Shown here: positions 1 to 6,062 of the stretch, in pieces | How the letters are laid out: each line of letters begins with the position of its first letter | Position numbering within the stretch: the stretch's first letter is position 1 | NCBI GenBank assembly: GCA_036558265.1 | Contig: DATBFY010000778.1 | Coordinates: 1 to 6,264, forward strand | Origin: RYN-433 sp036558265 | Lineage (GTDB): Bacteria; Planctomycetota; Phycisphaerae; Tepidisphaerales; Tepidisphaeraceae | Direction: 5' to 3' | DNA: 6,264 nt | Notes under the pieces: model-generated | Database searches by the model: none | Seen by the model: the letters and a program-made list of their open reading frames with translations, nothing else | Told to the model about the DNA's origin: nothing | Translations under genes and position numbers: made by a program

Positions 1-1
1 G

Positions 2-1168
2 TGGGCGGCCGAGCGCCGCCGCCGCGCCCGGGAGATCCCCGCGCGGATCGCCGAGTACGCGCGCCGCCCGGAGGTCAGTGGCGTGGATGCGCAGGACCGT
101 CCGCTGGCGACGCTGCGCTCCGCCGACGAGTACGTCACCCCGCTGGACGAACAGATCGCCGCCAGCATCGAGCGCCACCTCCGCACCACGTTCGCCTACA
201 CGCTCGACCTCACCGGCGAGAAGAAGGACGACGAGCGCGACCCCAACGAGCAGTTCCTCTACGACTGGAAGAAGGGGCACTGCGAGTACTTCGCCAGCTC
301 GATGGTCCTGATGTGCCAGAGCCTGGGGATCGAGGCGCGCATGGTGACCGGGTTCAAGGTCACCGGCGACGACTACGACGGCACCTACGGCAATTATTAC
401 ATCGTCCGCCAGTCCCACGCCCATGCCTGGGTCGAGGTGCTCACCCAGAACGGCTGGCGCAGTTTCGACCCCACCAGCGGAAACGAGGCCGGTGGCGGCC
501 ATGGCCGCAACACCTGGAAGTCGGTCAAGAACTTCTTCAACTGGCTGGAGTACAAGTGGGCCGAGAAGGTCGTCGCCTACGACGGCGAGCGCCGCGACAA
601 CCTGATCGCCAACATCGACCGCTCGATGGTCAACGCCGCCCTGAACACCGACATCAACCCCAACCGCATCTCGCGGCACATGCGCCGCGGCTGGCGCGAC
701 TGGATCGAGCGTTTCACCCAGTGGCTCAACGACGGCACCGGCCTGATGTTCTCCGCCCGCATCATCATGGCGATCATCGGCGTGCTGGTCGCCGTGCTGT
801 GCTACGGGGTCTACGCACTGGTCCGCCAGCGCCTGCGGATCCGCCGCCGCGCCGCGCGGATCGGCCTGGATGGCCTGCCCCCCGGCGAGGCCATGCGCCT
901 GGCGCGCCAACTGGGCTTCTACGAGCGCCTGATGAACCTCCTGGAGCGCCGGCGCATCGTCCGGCCCGACCACCTCACCCCCGCCGAGTTCACCGACGAC
1001 CTCTCGTTCCTCCCCAACGAGGCCTTCCACACGATCCGCAGGCTCACGAACGTCTTCTACTCGATCCGCTACGGCCGCCGCCAACTCGACCACGAGGAAC
1101 AGCGAAACCTCGAAACCACCGTGGACGAGCTCGAACCCCTCCTCAACACCGCCGTCCCGCTCTACTGA
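2..1168 (+). CDS. TgpA-like membrane transglutaminase, C-terminal part (5' end outside the window)
   Basis: The frame is open from base 2 with no stop, so the gene begins upstream; the GTG at 83 lies inside the protein and is not a likely start. The 388 visible residues contain a transglutaminase-like core. The catalytic Cys is in the GHCEYFASS motif (codon 281-283), the His is in SHAHAWVEV (codon 422-424), and the Asp is in SFDPTSG (codon 467-469). A single membrane helix follows (IIMAIIGVLVAVLCYG region, about 758-823). The cytoplasmic tail fits the DUF4129 type found at the end of TgpA/YebA-family proteins, with LTPAEF and a final LTNVFYSIRYG motif. In that family several N-terminal membrane helices (DUF3488) precede an extracytoplasmic transglutaminase domain; those helices would lie left of the window. 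The substrate is unknown. The triad is intact, so the enzyme is probably active as a protease or amide-transferring enzyme. It ends 24 bases before cinA, and its stop codon falls inside a heptamer tract. Confidence 0.88.
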   Translation, partial: WAAERRRRAREIPARIAEYARRPEVSGVDAQDRPLATLRSADEYVTPLDEQIAASIERHLRTTFAYTLDLTGEKKDDERDPNEQFLYDWKKGHCEYFASSMVLMCQSLGIEARMVTGFKVTGDDYDGTYGNYYIVRQSHAHAWVEVLTQNGWRSFDPTSGNEAGGGHGRNTWKSVKNFFNWLEYKWAEKVVAYDGERRDNLIANIDRSMVNAALNTDINPNRISRHMRRGWRDWIERFTQWLNDGTGLMFSARIIMAIIGVLVAVLCYGVYALVRQRLRIRRRAARIGLDGLPPGEAMRLARQLGFYERLMNLLERRRIVRPDHLTPAEFTDDLSFLPNEAFHTIRRLTNVFYSIRYGRRQLDHEEQRNLETTVDELEPLLNTAVPLY

Positions 1169-1189
1169 CCACTGTCTACTGACTACTCC
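1162..1189 (+). repeat. Heptamer tract 1 (CNACTRA type) between the transglutaminase gene and cinA
   Basis: Four consecutive 7-base units can be read: ctactga, ccactgt, ctactga and ctactcc. All share C-N-A-C-T. The first unit supplies the last sense codon and the TGA stop of the upstream gene. The tract fills almost the whole gap before the cinA ATG at 1193, so cinA has no recognisable Shine-Dalgarno sequence. The same heptamer type recurs before groES and before groEL. Confidence 0.6.
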
Positions 1190-1192
1190 CCG

Positions 1193-2467
1193 ATGACCGC
1201 CCTCATCCTCTCCATCGGCGACGAACTGGTCCTCGGCCAGACCGTGGACACGAACAGTGCCTGGCTGAGCCAGCAACTGGCCGCGATCGGCTACCGCCCG
1301 GTCGCACACCTGGCCGTCGCCGACGACCGACGGGCGATCCGGCAGGCCTTCGAGGAGTCCGTCGGCCGCTGCGACGCCCTGATCGTCTCAGGCGGCTTGG
1401 GCCCCACCGATGACGACCTCACCCGCCAGGCGCTGTCCGACTTCCTCGAACAACCGCTCGAGCTCGTCCCCGCCGCCCTGGAGAACGTCGAGCGCTTCTT
1501 CCGCGCACTGAAGCGCGACATGCCGGAGCGCAACCGCATCCAGGCCATGCTCCCGCGCGGCACCCAGATGATCGAGAACACCGCCGGCACCGCCCCGGGC
1601 ATCTACTGCAACTACCAGTCCGGCGACACCAAGACCCTCTGCCGCATCTTCATCATGCCCGGCGTCCCCAAGGAGATGAAGATCATGTTCGAACGCTCGG
1701 TCCGCCCGCGCCTGGGCGGTGACGGCTCGGCCGGCGGCGTGATCCTCTCGAAGACGCTTCACACCTTCGGCCTGGGCGAATCCGCGATCGCCGAGCGCCT
1801 GGGCGACCTGATGCGCCGCGACCGCAACCCCAGCGTCGGCACGACCGTGTCCGACGGCTACGTCTCGCTGCGAATTAACGCGCAGTTTCCCGCCCGCGCC
1901 CAGGCCGAAACCGAGCTCGCCCAGACCGAACAAGCCTGCGGCGCCGCCCTGGGCGACCTGATCTGGGGCGAGGATCATCAAATCCTCCCCGAAATCGTCG
2001 GCCGGCTCCTCGCCTCTTCGCGGAAAACCGTCACGACCGCCGAATCCTGCACCGGCGGCCTGCTCGCAAAGCTGATCACCGACGTCTCCGGCTCCAGCGC
2101 GTATTTCCAGCGAGGCTGGGTCACCTATTCGAACCAGGCCAAGACCGACGAGCTGGGCGTCCCCGCTCACGTGCTCGCCCAAAACGGCGCCGTCTCCGAA
2201 CCCGTCGTCACCGCCATGGCCCGGGGCGCCCTGTCGAGTGCGGCCGCCGACTATGCGCTGGCCGTCTCCGGCATCGCCGGCCCGGACGGCGGAACCCCGG
2301 AAAAACCCGTCGGCACCGTCTGCCTGGCGCTTGCCCACGCCGCCAACGACGTCCTGGCCCGCACCTTCATCTTCCACGGCGACCGCGAGATGATCCGCGA
2401 CCGCAGCGCCAAGATGGCCCTGACCCTGCTCCGCTTCCACCTCCTGGGAAAACCCCTGCCCTTCTGA
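1193..2467 (+). CDS. cinA: CinA family protein (nicotinamide-nucleotide amidase / competence-damage protein)
   Basis: The 424-residue protein has the normal CinA length and both domains. The N-terminal MoaB/MogA-like domain shows IGDELVLGQ with a following DTN (residues 8-21) and SGGLGPTDDD (66-75). In the family this half carries ADP-ribose pyrophosphatase activity in some members. The C-terminal PncC domain has AESCTGG (283-289, catalytic Ser 285) and the SGIAGPDGG plus PVGT segment (359-375). It hydrolyses nicotinamide mononucleotide to nicotinate mononucleotide and ammonia, recycling pyridine nucleotides in the cytoplasm. The ATG at 1193 starts exactly at the conserved MTALILSIGDE, so the start is secure even though no Shine-Dalgarno sequence is seen in the heptamer-rich gap. 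The 24-base spacing from the upstream gene allows co-transcription, but no functional link between the two is evident. Confidence 0.95.
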   Translation: MTALILSIGDELVLGQTVDTNSAWLSQQLAAIGYRPVAHLAVADDRRAIRQAFEESVGRCDALIVSGGLGPTDDDLTRQALSDFLEQPLELVPAALENVERFFRALKRDMPERNRIQAMLPRGTQMIENTAGTAPGIYCNYQSGDTKTLCRIFIMPGVPKEMKIMFERSVRPRLGGDGSAGGVILSKTLHTFGLGESAIAERLGDLMRRDRNPSVGTTVSDGYVSLRINAQFPARAQAETELAQTEQACGAALGDLIWGEDHQILPEIVGRLLASSRKTVTTAESCTGGLLAKLITDVSGSSAYFQRGWVTYSNQAKTDELGVPAHVLAQNGAVSEPVVTAMARGALSSAAADYALAVSGIAGPDGGTPEKPVGTVCLALAHAANDVLARTFIFHGDREMIRDRSAKMALTLLRFHLLGKPLPF

Positions 2468-2474
2468 CCCCGCG

Positions 2475-2520
2475 CTGTCACTTCGGCAGTCACCCACCTA
2501 CACCTGCCACCTTTGGCAGG
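2475..2520 (+). terminator. Two small hairpins just after cinA, possible weak terminator
   Basis: The stronger hairpin pairs cctgcca (2503-2509) with tggcagg (2514-2520) around a 4-base loop. A weaker one pairs ctgtc (2475-2479) with ggcag (2485-2489), including one G-T pair. The two segments resemble each other as imperfect direct copies. No T-run follows, so a classical Rho-independent terminator is not shown; a pause or RNA-end structure is as likely. Confidence 0.4.
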
Positions 2521-2528
2521 AATCGCCA

Positions 2529-2559
2529 CCTCCATCCTCCATCCTCCATCCTCCATCCT
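2529..2559 (+). repeat. Heptanucleotide microsatellite, four tandem tccatcc units
   Basis: Four exact copies of tccatcc occupy 2531-2558, and the 7-base periodicity extends to 2529-2559. The tract lies in the 222-base gap between cinA and the receiver gene. A frame from TTG 2513 stays open through it into the receiver gene, but the encoded segment is low-complexity and I treat it as non-coding. The unit differs from the CNACTRA heptamers elsewhere in the window but has the same period. Confidence 0.85.
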
Positions 2560-2630
2560 TGCTTTCCTATCCCTCGCCGCCACAGTATCTTACGCAATCC
2601 GTCGCCCCTCCCCGCTTCCCGGCACACCCC

Positions 2631-2661
2631 TTGTTATTCCCCCCGCGGCCCGCGGTCTAAC
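2631..2661 (+). promoter_or_regulatory. Weak sigma70-like promoter candidate before the receiver gene
   Basis: TTGTTA (2631-2636) and TCTAAC (2656-2661) match four of six positions each of the -35 and -10 consensus, but the 19-base spacing is long. It lies about 30 bases before the proposed receiver start and after the cinA hairpins, where a new transcription unit would be expected. Promoter consensus in this lineage is uncertain, so this is only a candidate. Confidence 0.2.
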
Positions 2662-2671
2662 TTCGACCGCG
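2651..2671 (+). promoter_or_regulatory. Inverted repeat just before the receiver gene
   Basis: cgcggtc (2651-2657) pairs perfectly with gaccgcg (2665-2671) around a 7-base loop, ending 18 bases before the receiver ATG. It overlaps the candidate -10 element and could be an operator or a 5' RNA hairpin. Two direct ccgcgg words (2643-2648 and 2650-2655) sit on its left edge. Function is not shown. Confidence 0.35.
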
Positions 2672-2689
2672 TTTCAGCGACGATCGATC

Positions 2690-3106
2690 ATGCTCAACGT
2701 CTCCGCCAGCCCGAACCGCTTCAGCGTGCTGCTCGCCCAGGACCAGGGCGGCTGGCAGGACACCGTCCGCCGACTCCTCGAGCCCCAGGGCGTCCAGACC
2801 CTTGCCGCACGCTCCGGCCGCGAGGCCCTCGATCTCCTGCAGCACACCCAGATCCACGTCGCCGTCCTCGACCAGCAGATGCCCCAGCTCGGCGGCCTCC
2901 AGGTCATCAAGTTGATGCGCGACTTCAAGGCCCCGCCCCCCAGCATCCTCCTGACCAACCACCTGACCGATCACCTCCTGCACGAGGCCCTGGGCATGCG
3001 CGTCTTCAGCGTCCTCTCCAAGCCCGTCGATCTGAACCTGCTCCTCGACGCCCTGGCACGCGTCCTCAAGCGCCATTACGCCAGCCGCTGGCCCAGCGAA
3101 TCATAA
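2690..3106 (+). CDS. Stand-alone CheY-like receiver-domain protein
   Basis: The 138-residue protein is a single response-regulator receiver domain with no output domain. The phosphoacceptor Asp 61 sits in VAVLDQQMP, the switch Thr 89 in SILLTNH, and the conserved Lys 111 in VLSKPVD. The acidic pocket is partly changed: at the position of the usual DD pair the protein has Q17-D18 (LLAQDQ). The ATG at 2690 is chosen because the domain begins at once after it; an upstream in-frame TTG (2513) would add about 59 residues across a microsatellite. No good Shine-Dalgarno sequence precedes 2690. It would work in a phosphorelay, or as a protein-interaction module through the alpha4-beta5-alpha5 face. 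No histidine kinase lies in the window. It ends 54 bases before groES and may share a transcript with it. A specific role in chaperonin control is speculative. Confidence 0.85.
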   Translation: MLNVSASPNRFSVLLAQDQGGWQDTVRRLLEPQGVQTLAARSGREALDLLQHTQIHVAVLDQQMPQLGGLQVIKLMRDFKAPPPSILLTNHLTDHLLHEALGMRVFSVLSKPVDLNLLLDALARVLKRHYASRWPSES

Positions 3107-3113
3107 CAATCAT

Positions 3114-3141
3114 TAACTGACAACTAACCACTAACAACCAT
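3114..3141 (+). repeat. Heptamer tract 2 (CNACTRA type) before groES
   Basis: Four units follow in register: taactga (3114-3120), caactaa (3121-3127), ccactaa (3128-3134) and a degenerate caaccat (3135-3141). The tract starts eight bases after the receiver stop and ends just before the groES Shine-Dalgarno sequence. It is AT-rich compared with the flanking genes and related in sequence to the tracts at 1162-1189 and 3469-3497. Confidence 0.65.
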
Positions 3142-3146
3142 TTCAG

Positions 3147-3152
3147 AAGGAG
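3147..3152 (+). promoter_or_regulatory. groES ribosome binding site
   Basis: aaggag lies eight bases before the groES ATG at 3161. It is a strong Shine-Dalgarno match, in contrast to cinA and the receiver gene, which show none. Confidence 0.85.
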
Positions 3153-3160
3153 TAACACAC

Positions 3161-3451
3161 ATGGCAAAGCTTCGTCCCCTCGGCGACAAGATCCTCGTAA
3201 AACGGGTTGAGGCCGAGACCAAGACCAAGTCGGGCATCGTGCTTCCCGATTCCGCCAAGGAAAAGCCCCGCCGCGGCAAGATCATCTCGCTCGGCGACGG
3301 CAAACGCCTCGAGAGCGGCGAGCGCGCCGCCTGGAACGTCAAGAAGGGCGACGAGGTCATCTTCGCCTCCTACGCCGGCACCGAGATCAAGATCGACGGC
3401 GAAGAGCTGATGATCATGTCCGAGGACGACATCCTCGCCGTCGTGGAGTAG
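3161..3451 (+). CDS. groES: Co-chaperonin GroES (Cpn10)
   Basis: The 96-residue protein has the standard Cpn10 length and fold markers. It begins MAKLRPLGDKILVKR, followed by the mobile loop around residues 19-36 (ETKTKSGIVLPDSAKEKP), whose hydrophobic IVL tripeptide docks onto the GroEL apical domain. The C-terminal part has VKKGDEVIFASYAGTEI and ends in the typical EDDILAVVE. Seven subunits form the lid that closes the GroEL folding chamber in the cytoplasm. The start is fixed by homology and by the strong Shine-Dalgarno sequence. It is followed after 65 bases by groEL, the usual operon order. No CIRCE operator is visible upstream, so heat regulation would have to be by a sigma factor or another repressor. 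The stop codon overlaps a strong inverted repeat. Confidence 0.97.
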   Translation: MAKLRPLGDKILVKRVEAETKTKSGIVLPDSAKEKPRRGKIISLGDGKRLESGERAAWNVKKGDEVIFASYAGTEIKIDGEELMIMSEDDILAVVE

Positions 3452-3473
3452 TTGCCAGTGTTCACTGGCAACT
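3450..3473 (+). promoter_or_regulatory. Strong inverted repeat over the groES stop codon
   Basis: Eleven bases on each side (agttgccagtg, 3450-3460, and cactggcaact, 3463-3473) are perfect reverse complements separated by two T's. In RNA this gives a stem of about ten pairs with a small loop. It starts within the TAG stop (3449-3451) of groES and has no following T-run. It could set different groES and groEL levels through partial termination, RNA processing or mRNA protection; which of these applies cannot be told from the sequence. Confidence 0.75.
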
Positions 3474-3497
3474 GGACAACTAACAACTGACAACTAC
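3469..3497 (+). repeat. Heptamer tract 3 (CNACTRA type) before groEL
   Basis: caact recurs at 3469, 3477, 3484 and 3491. The last three are in exact 7-base register (caactaa, then caactga, then caactac); the first is offset by eight and is part of the preceding hairpin arm. The tract lies between that hairpin and the groEL Shine-Dalgarno sequence, the same position as the tract before groES. Confidence 0.65.
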
Positions 3498-3502
3498 TCA
3501 GC

Positions 3503-3507
3503 AGGAG
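3503..3507 (+). promoter_or_regulatory. groEL ribosome binding site
   Basis: aggag lies nine bases before the groEL ATG at 3517, a good Shine-Dalgarno sequence and spacing that supports this start. Confidence 0.8.
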
Positions 3508-3516
3508 CTAACCCAC

Positions 3517-5154
<1,638 letters not shown>

Positions 5155-5171
5155 TCCCCTCGAACAGTTCG

Positions 5172-5206
5172 GTTTGATCGAAGCCCCGCATGTACATGCG
5201 AGGCTT
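5172..5206 (+). repeat. Palindromic (REP-like) element, copy 1
   Basis: The 26-base core aagccccgcat...aggctt (5181-5206) is palindromic with one mismatched pair (C5186/A5201) around a GTAC centre. Its left flank, gtttgatcg from 5172, matches the left flank of copy 3 inside the transposase gene: over 20 bases (gtttSatcRaagccccgcat) they differ at two positions. The innermost 12 bases, gcatgtacatgc, are identical to copy 2. The copies lie beside a Y1/HUH transposase gene, as REP elements do with RAYT genes. Confidence 0.75.
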
Positions 5207-5210
5207 TCTT
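5181..5210 (+). terminator. Probable groEL terminator formed by palindrome copy 1
   Basis: Starting 26 bases after the groEL stop, the palindrome forms a GC-rich stem whose 3' arm runs into ggctttctt, a partly T-rich end. It is the first strong hairpin after groEL and sits between convergent genes. A mobile palindrome serving as a terminator would be common for such elements. The T-run is short, so strength is uncertain. Confidence 0.55.
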
Positions 5211-5243
5211 ATTATTCCACACAAATCCCGTAGTCCCCGTCAA

Positions 5244-5267
5244 AGCTCCGCATGTACATGCGGAGCT
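5244..5267 (+). repeat. Palindromic (REP-like) element, copy 2
   Basis: agctccgcatgt and acatgcggagct form a perfect 24-base palindrome. The preceding bases tcaaagc match copy 3 (atcaaagc). Copy 1 has c where this copy has t in the left arm, and this copy carries the compensating a in the right arm. That covariation suggests the hairpin itself is under selection. It lies about 62 bases from copy 1, between the groEL stop and the transposase stop, and could act as a terminator for either strand. Confidence 0.8.
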
Positions 5268-5284
5268 CCTGCGCGCGGACGTCG

Positions 5285-5824
5285 TCACTCATACCCTCGA
5301 AAAATCCCCTCCTGCTCCGTCTCATGCTCCGGAAAATACTCGGTCACCAGGTAATCGAAATGTCCCTCATTCTTCACCGGGGTGCAGTCCCATCCCCTCG
5401 AGAACCAGGGCCTGCTGCAAGTCCCGCGCAATTTCGCGAGCGCCTGTCCCATCTTGCGCTTCATGCGGACCATAACGTCATCGGCGCGCGCCCGCGCAGG
5501 ACACCCCTTCCTGCAGTGTTTCATCAAAGCCCCGCATCTGCATGCGGGGCTTCGAAACGAGATCAAACAATGCACGTGCGTCGGACACGTCGCGCACGCG
5601 TGCAATCTCACCTCCTTCTCCCGCGCAATATCGACCACCACCCGATGCAGCTCCTCCTGCAAGTCCCGCTCGAACCGCGCCTCGTCATTTCTCGCATGCC
5701 CCGCGCGCCAGACCGCCAGCCCTGGGTTCGACTCCTTCAGCCCCTCCCCGCGCTGCACATACCCGCGCGGATGATCCTCGCGCCAGGAACGGTACGCGTG
5801 GGCGGTCAGCGTATACACGGGCAT
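5285..5824 (-). CDS. Y1/HUH transposase-like protein (RAYT / IS200-like family)
   Basis: The 179-residue protein starts MPVYTLTAHAYRSW, then DHPRGYVQRGEG, an N-terminus I recognise from planctomycete transposase-like proteins. The HUH metal motif is H83-V-H85 in PTHVHCLIS. Towards the end, HFDYLVTEYFPEH (155-167) offers Tyr 158 or Tyr 163 as the DNA-attacking residue. Such single-strand transposases nick and join DNA at hairpins; the RAYT group is linked to REP palindromes. No insertion-sequence ends are evident, so it may be a domesticated RAYT rather than an IS. The ATG at 5824 is chosen because the family N-terminus begins there; an upstream in-frame GTG at 5935 would translate a palindrome. 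No clear Shine-Dalgarno sequence precedes either. A palindrome copy encodes about residues 91-100, right after the HUH motif. The protein has nine Cys (77, 80, 86, 95, 97, 104, 108, 136, 147). The gene is convergent with groEL. Activity is uncertain because of the internal insertion. Confidence 0.72.
   Translation of the reverse strand: MPVYTLTAHAYRSWREDHPRGYVQRGEGLKESNPGLAVWRAGHARNDEARFERDLQEELHRVVVDIAREKEVRLHACATCPTHVHCLISFRSPACRCGALMKHCRKGCPARARADDVMVRMKRKMGQALAKLRGTCSRPWFSRGWDCTPVKNEGHFDYLVTEYFPEHETEQEGIFRGYE
5518..5558 (-). repeat. Palindromic (REP-like) element, copy 3, inside the transposase gene
   Basis: The core (5527-5552) pairs aagccccgcat with atgcggggctt, eleven perfect pairs around the 4-base loop ctgc. 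After a short bulge the stem resumes as gtttc (5518-5522) with gaaac (5554-5558). It matches copy 1 closely, including the left flank. It lies wholly within the coding region on the - strand and is read as about residues 91-100 (SPACRCG region), leaving the frame open to the normal C-terminal motif. Confidence 0.85.
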
Positions 5825-5881
5825 GAACGGATTGTGGTGGTGTTCGACGGCAGGTTCAACAAGATGGAGCGTTGGCGACAG

Positions 5882-5896
5882 CGTTCCTTGGGAACG
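5882..5896 (+). repeat. Short inverted repeat next to the large palindrome
   Basis: cgttcc (5882-5887) pairs with ggaacg (5891-5896) around ttg. It directly abuts the larger palindrome at 5896, giving two consecutive hairpins upstream of the transposase gene. Confidence 0.6.
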
Positions 5897-5937
5897 AGTG
5901 CCAATCTGCGCCGCCATGGCGCGCCAGATTGGCACTC
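5896..5937 (+). repeat. Large 42-base palindrome upstream of the transposase gene
   Basis: gagtgccaatctg (5896-5908) is the exact reverse complement of 5925-5937. Sharing the same centre is an inner perfect palindrome cgccatggcg (5912-5921), separated from the outer arms by three mismatched pairs. A stem with an internal mismatch loop is typical of REP/BIME-type hairpins. Its sequence is unrelated to copies 1-3. It lies in the 238-base gap (5825-6062) between the divergent transposase and winged-helix genes; I see no convincing promoter or gene elsewhere in that gap. Confidence 0.8.
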
Positions 5938-6051
5938 AGAGAATTTCGATGGCGTGAGTCGTATTGGAAAATGCAAATTGCTGAGGCGCGCCGATTGCTT
6001 CGGCCTGGTCTATCAGGAGTAAACGCGATTCAGAAGAACGCAATGCAAGTT

Positions 6052-6055
6052 GGAG
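6052..6055 (+). promoter_or_regulatory. Ribosome binding site of the right-edge gene
   Basis: ggag (in tggaga) lies seven bases before the ATG at 6063. It fixes that start and supports the open frame being a real gene. Confidence 0.6.
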
Positions 6056-6062
6056 ATGTCCC

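Noticed and set aside
1..1182. Open frame of 393 codons in another + frame over the transglutaminase gene
   Set aside because: The product is an Arg/Pro-rich low-complexity sequence, while the frame starting at base 2 has the full Cys-His-Asp triad, a membrane helix and a DUF4129-like tail.
1388..2497. Open frame of 369 codons on the - strand opposite cinA
   Set aside because: Same cause as above; cinA on the + strand has all family motifs and the antisense product has none.
2559..2591. Promoter TTGCTT ... TATCTT before the receiver gene
   Set aside because: The spacing of 21 bases is outside the usual 16-19 range, and the site is about 100 bases from the start with no further support.
2513..2689. 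N-terminal extension of the receiver protein from TTG 2513
   Set aside because: It would begin in a hairpin, translate a microsatellite and add about 59 residues with no domain; the receiver fold begins right after ATG 2690.
5172..5558. Possible CRISPR-like array, since copies 1 and 2 are about 62 bases apart and begin with a gttt-type flank
   Set aside because: Only three unevenly spaced and diverged copies exist, the third lies in a coding region, the repeats are fully palindromic, and no cas genes or leader are seen.
5825..5935. N-terminal extension of the transposase to GTG 5935
   Set aside because: The added residues are encoded by the 42-base palindrome and its flank, and the known family N-terminus starts at MPVYTL (5824).
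5896..5937. CIRCE (HrcA operator) because of the gagtgc and gcactc words
   Set aside because: CIRCE has gcactc in the left arm and gagtgc in the right with nine bases between. Here the order is reversed and the spacing differs, and it is not upstream of a chaperone gene.
5252..6022. Open frame of 256 codons on the + strand over the transposase region
   Set aside because: It crosses three palindromes and has no recognisable motif; the - strand frame carries the HUH motif and family N-terminus.
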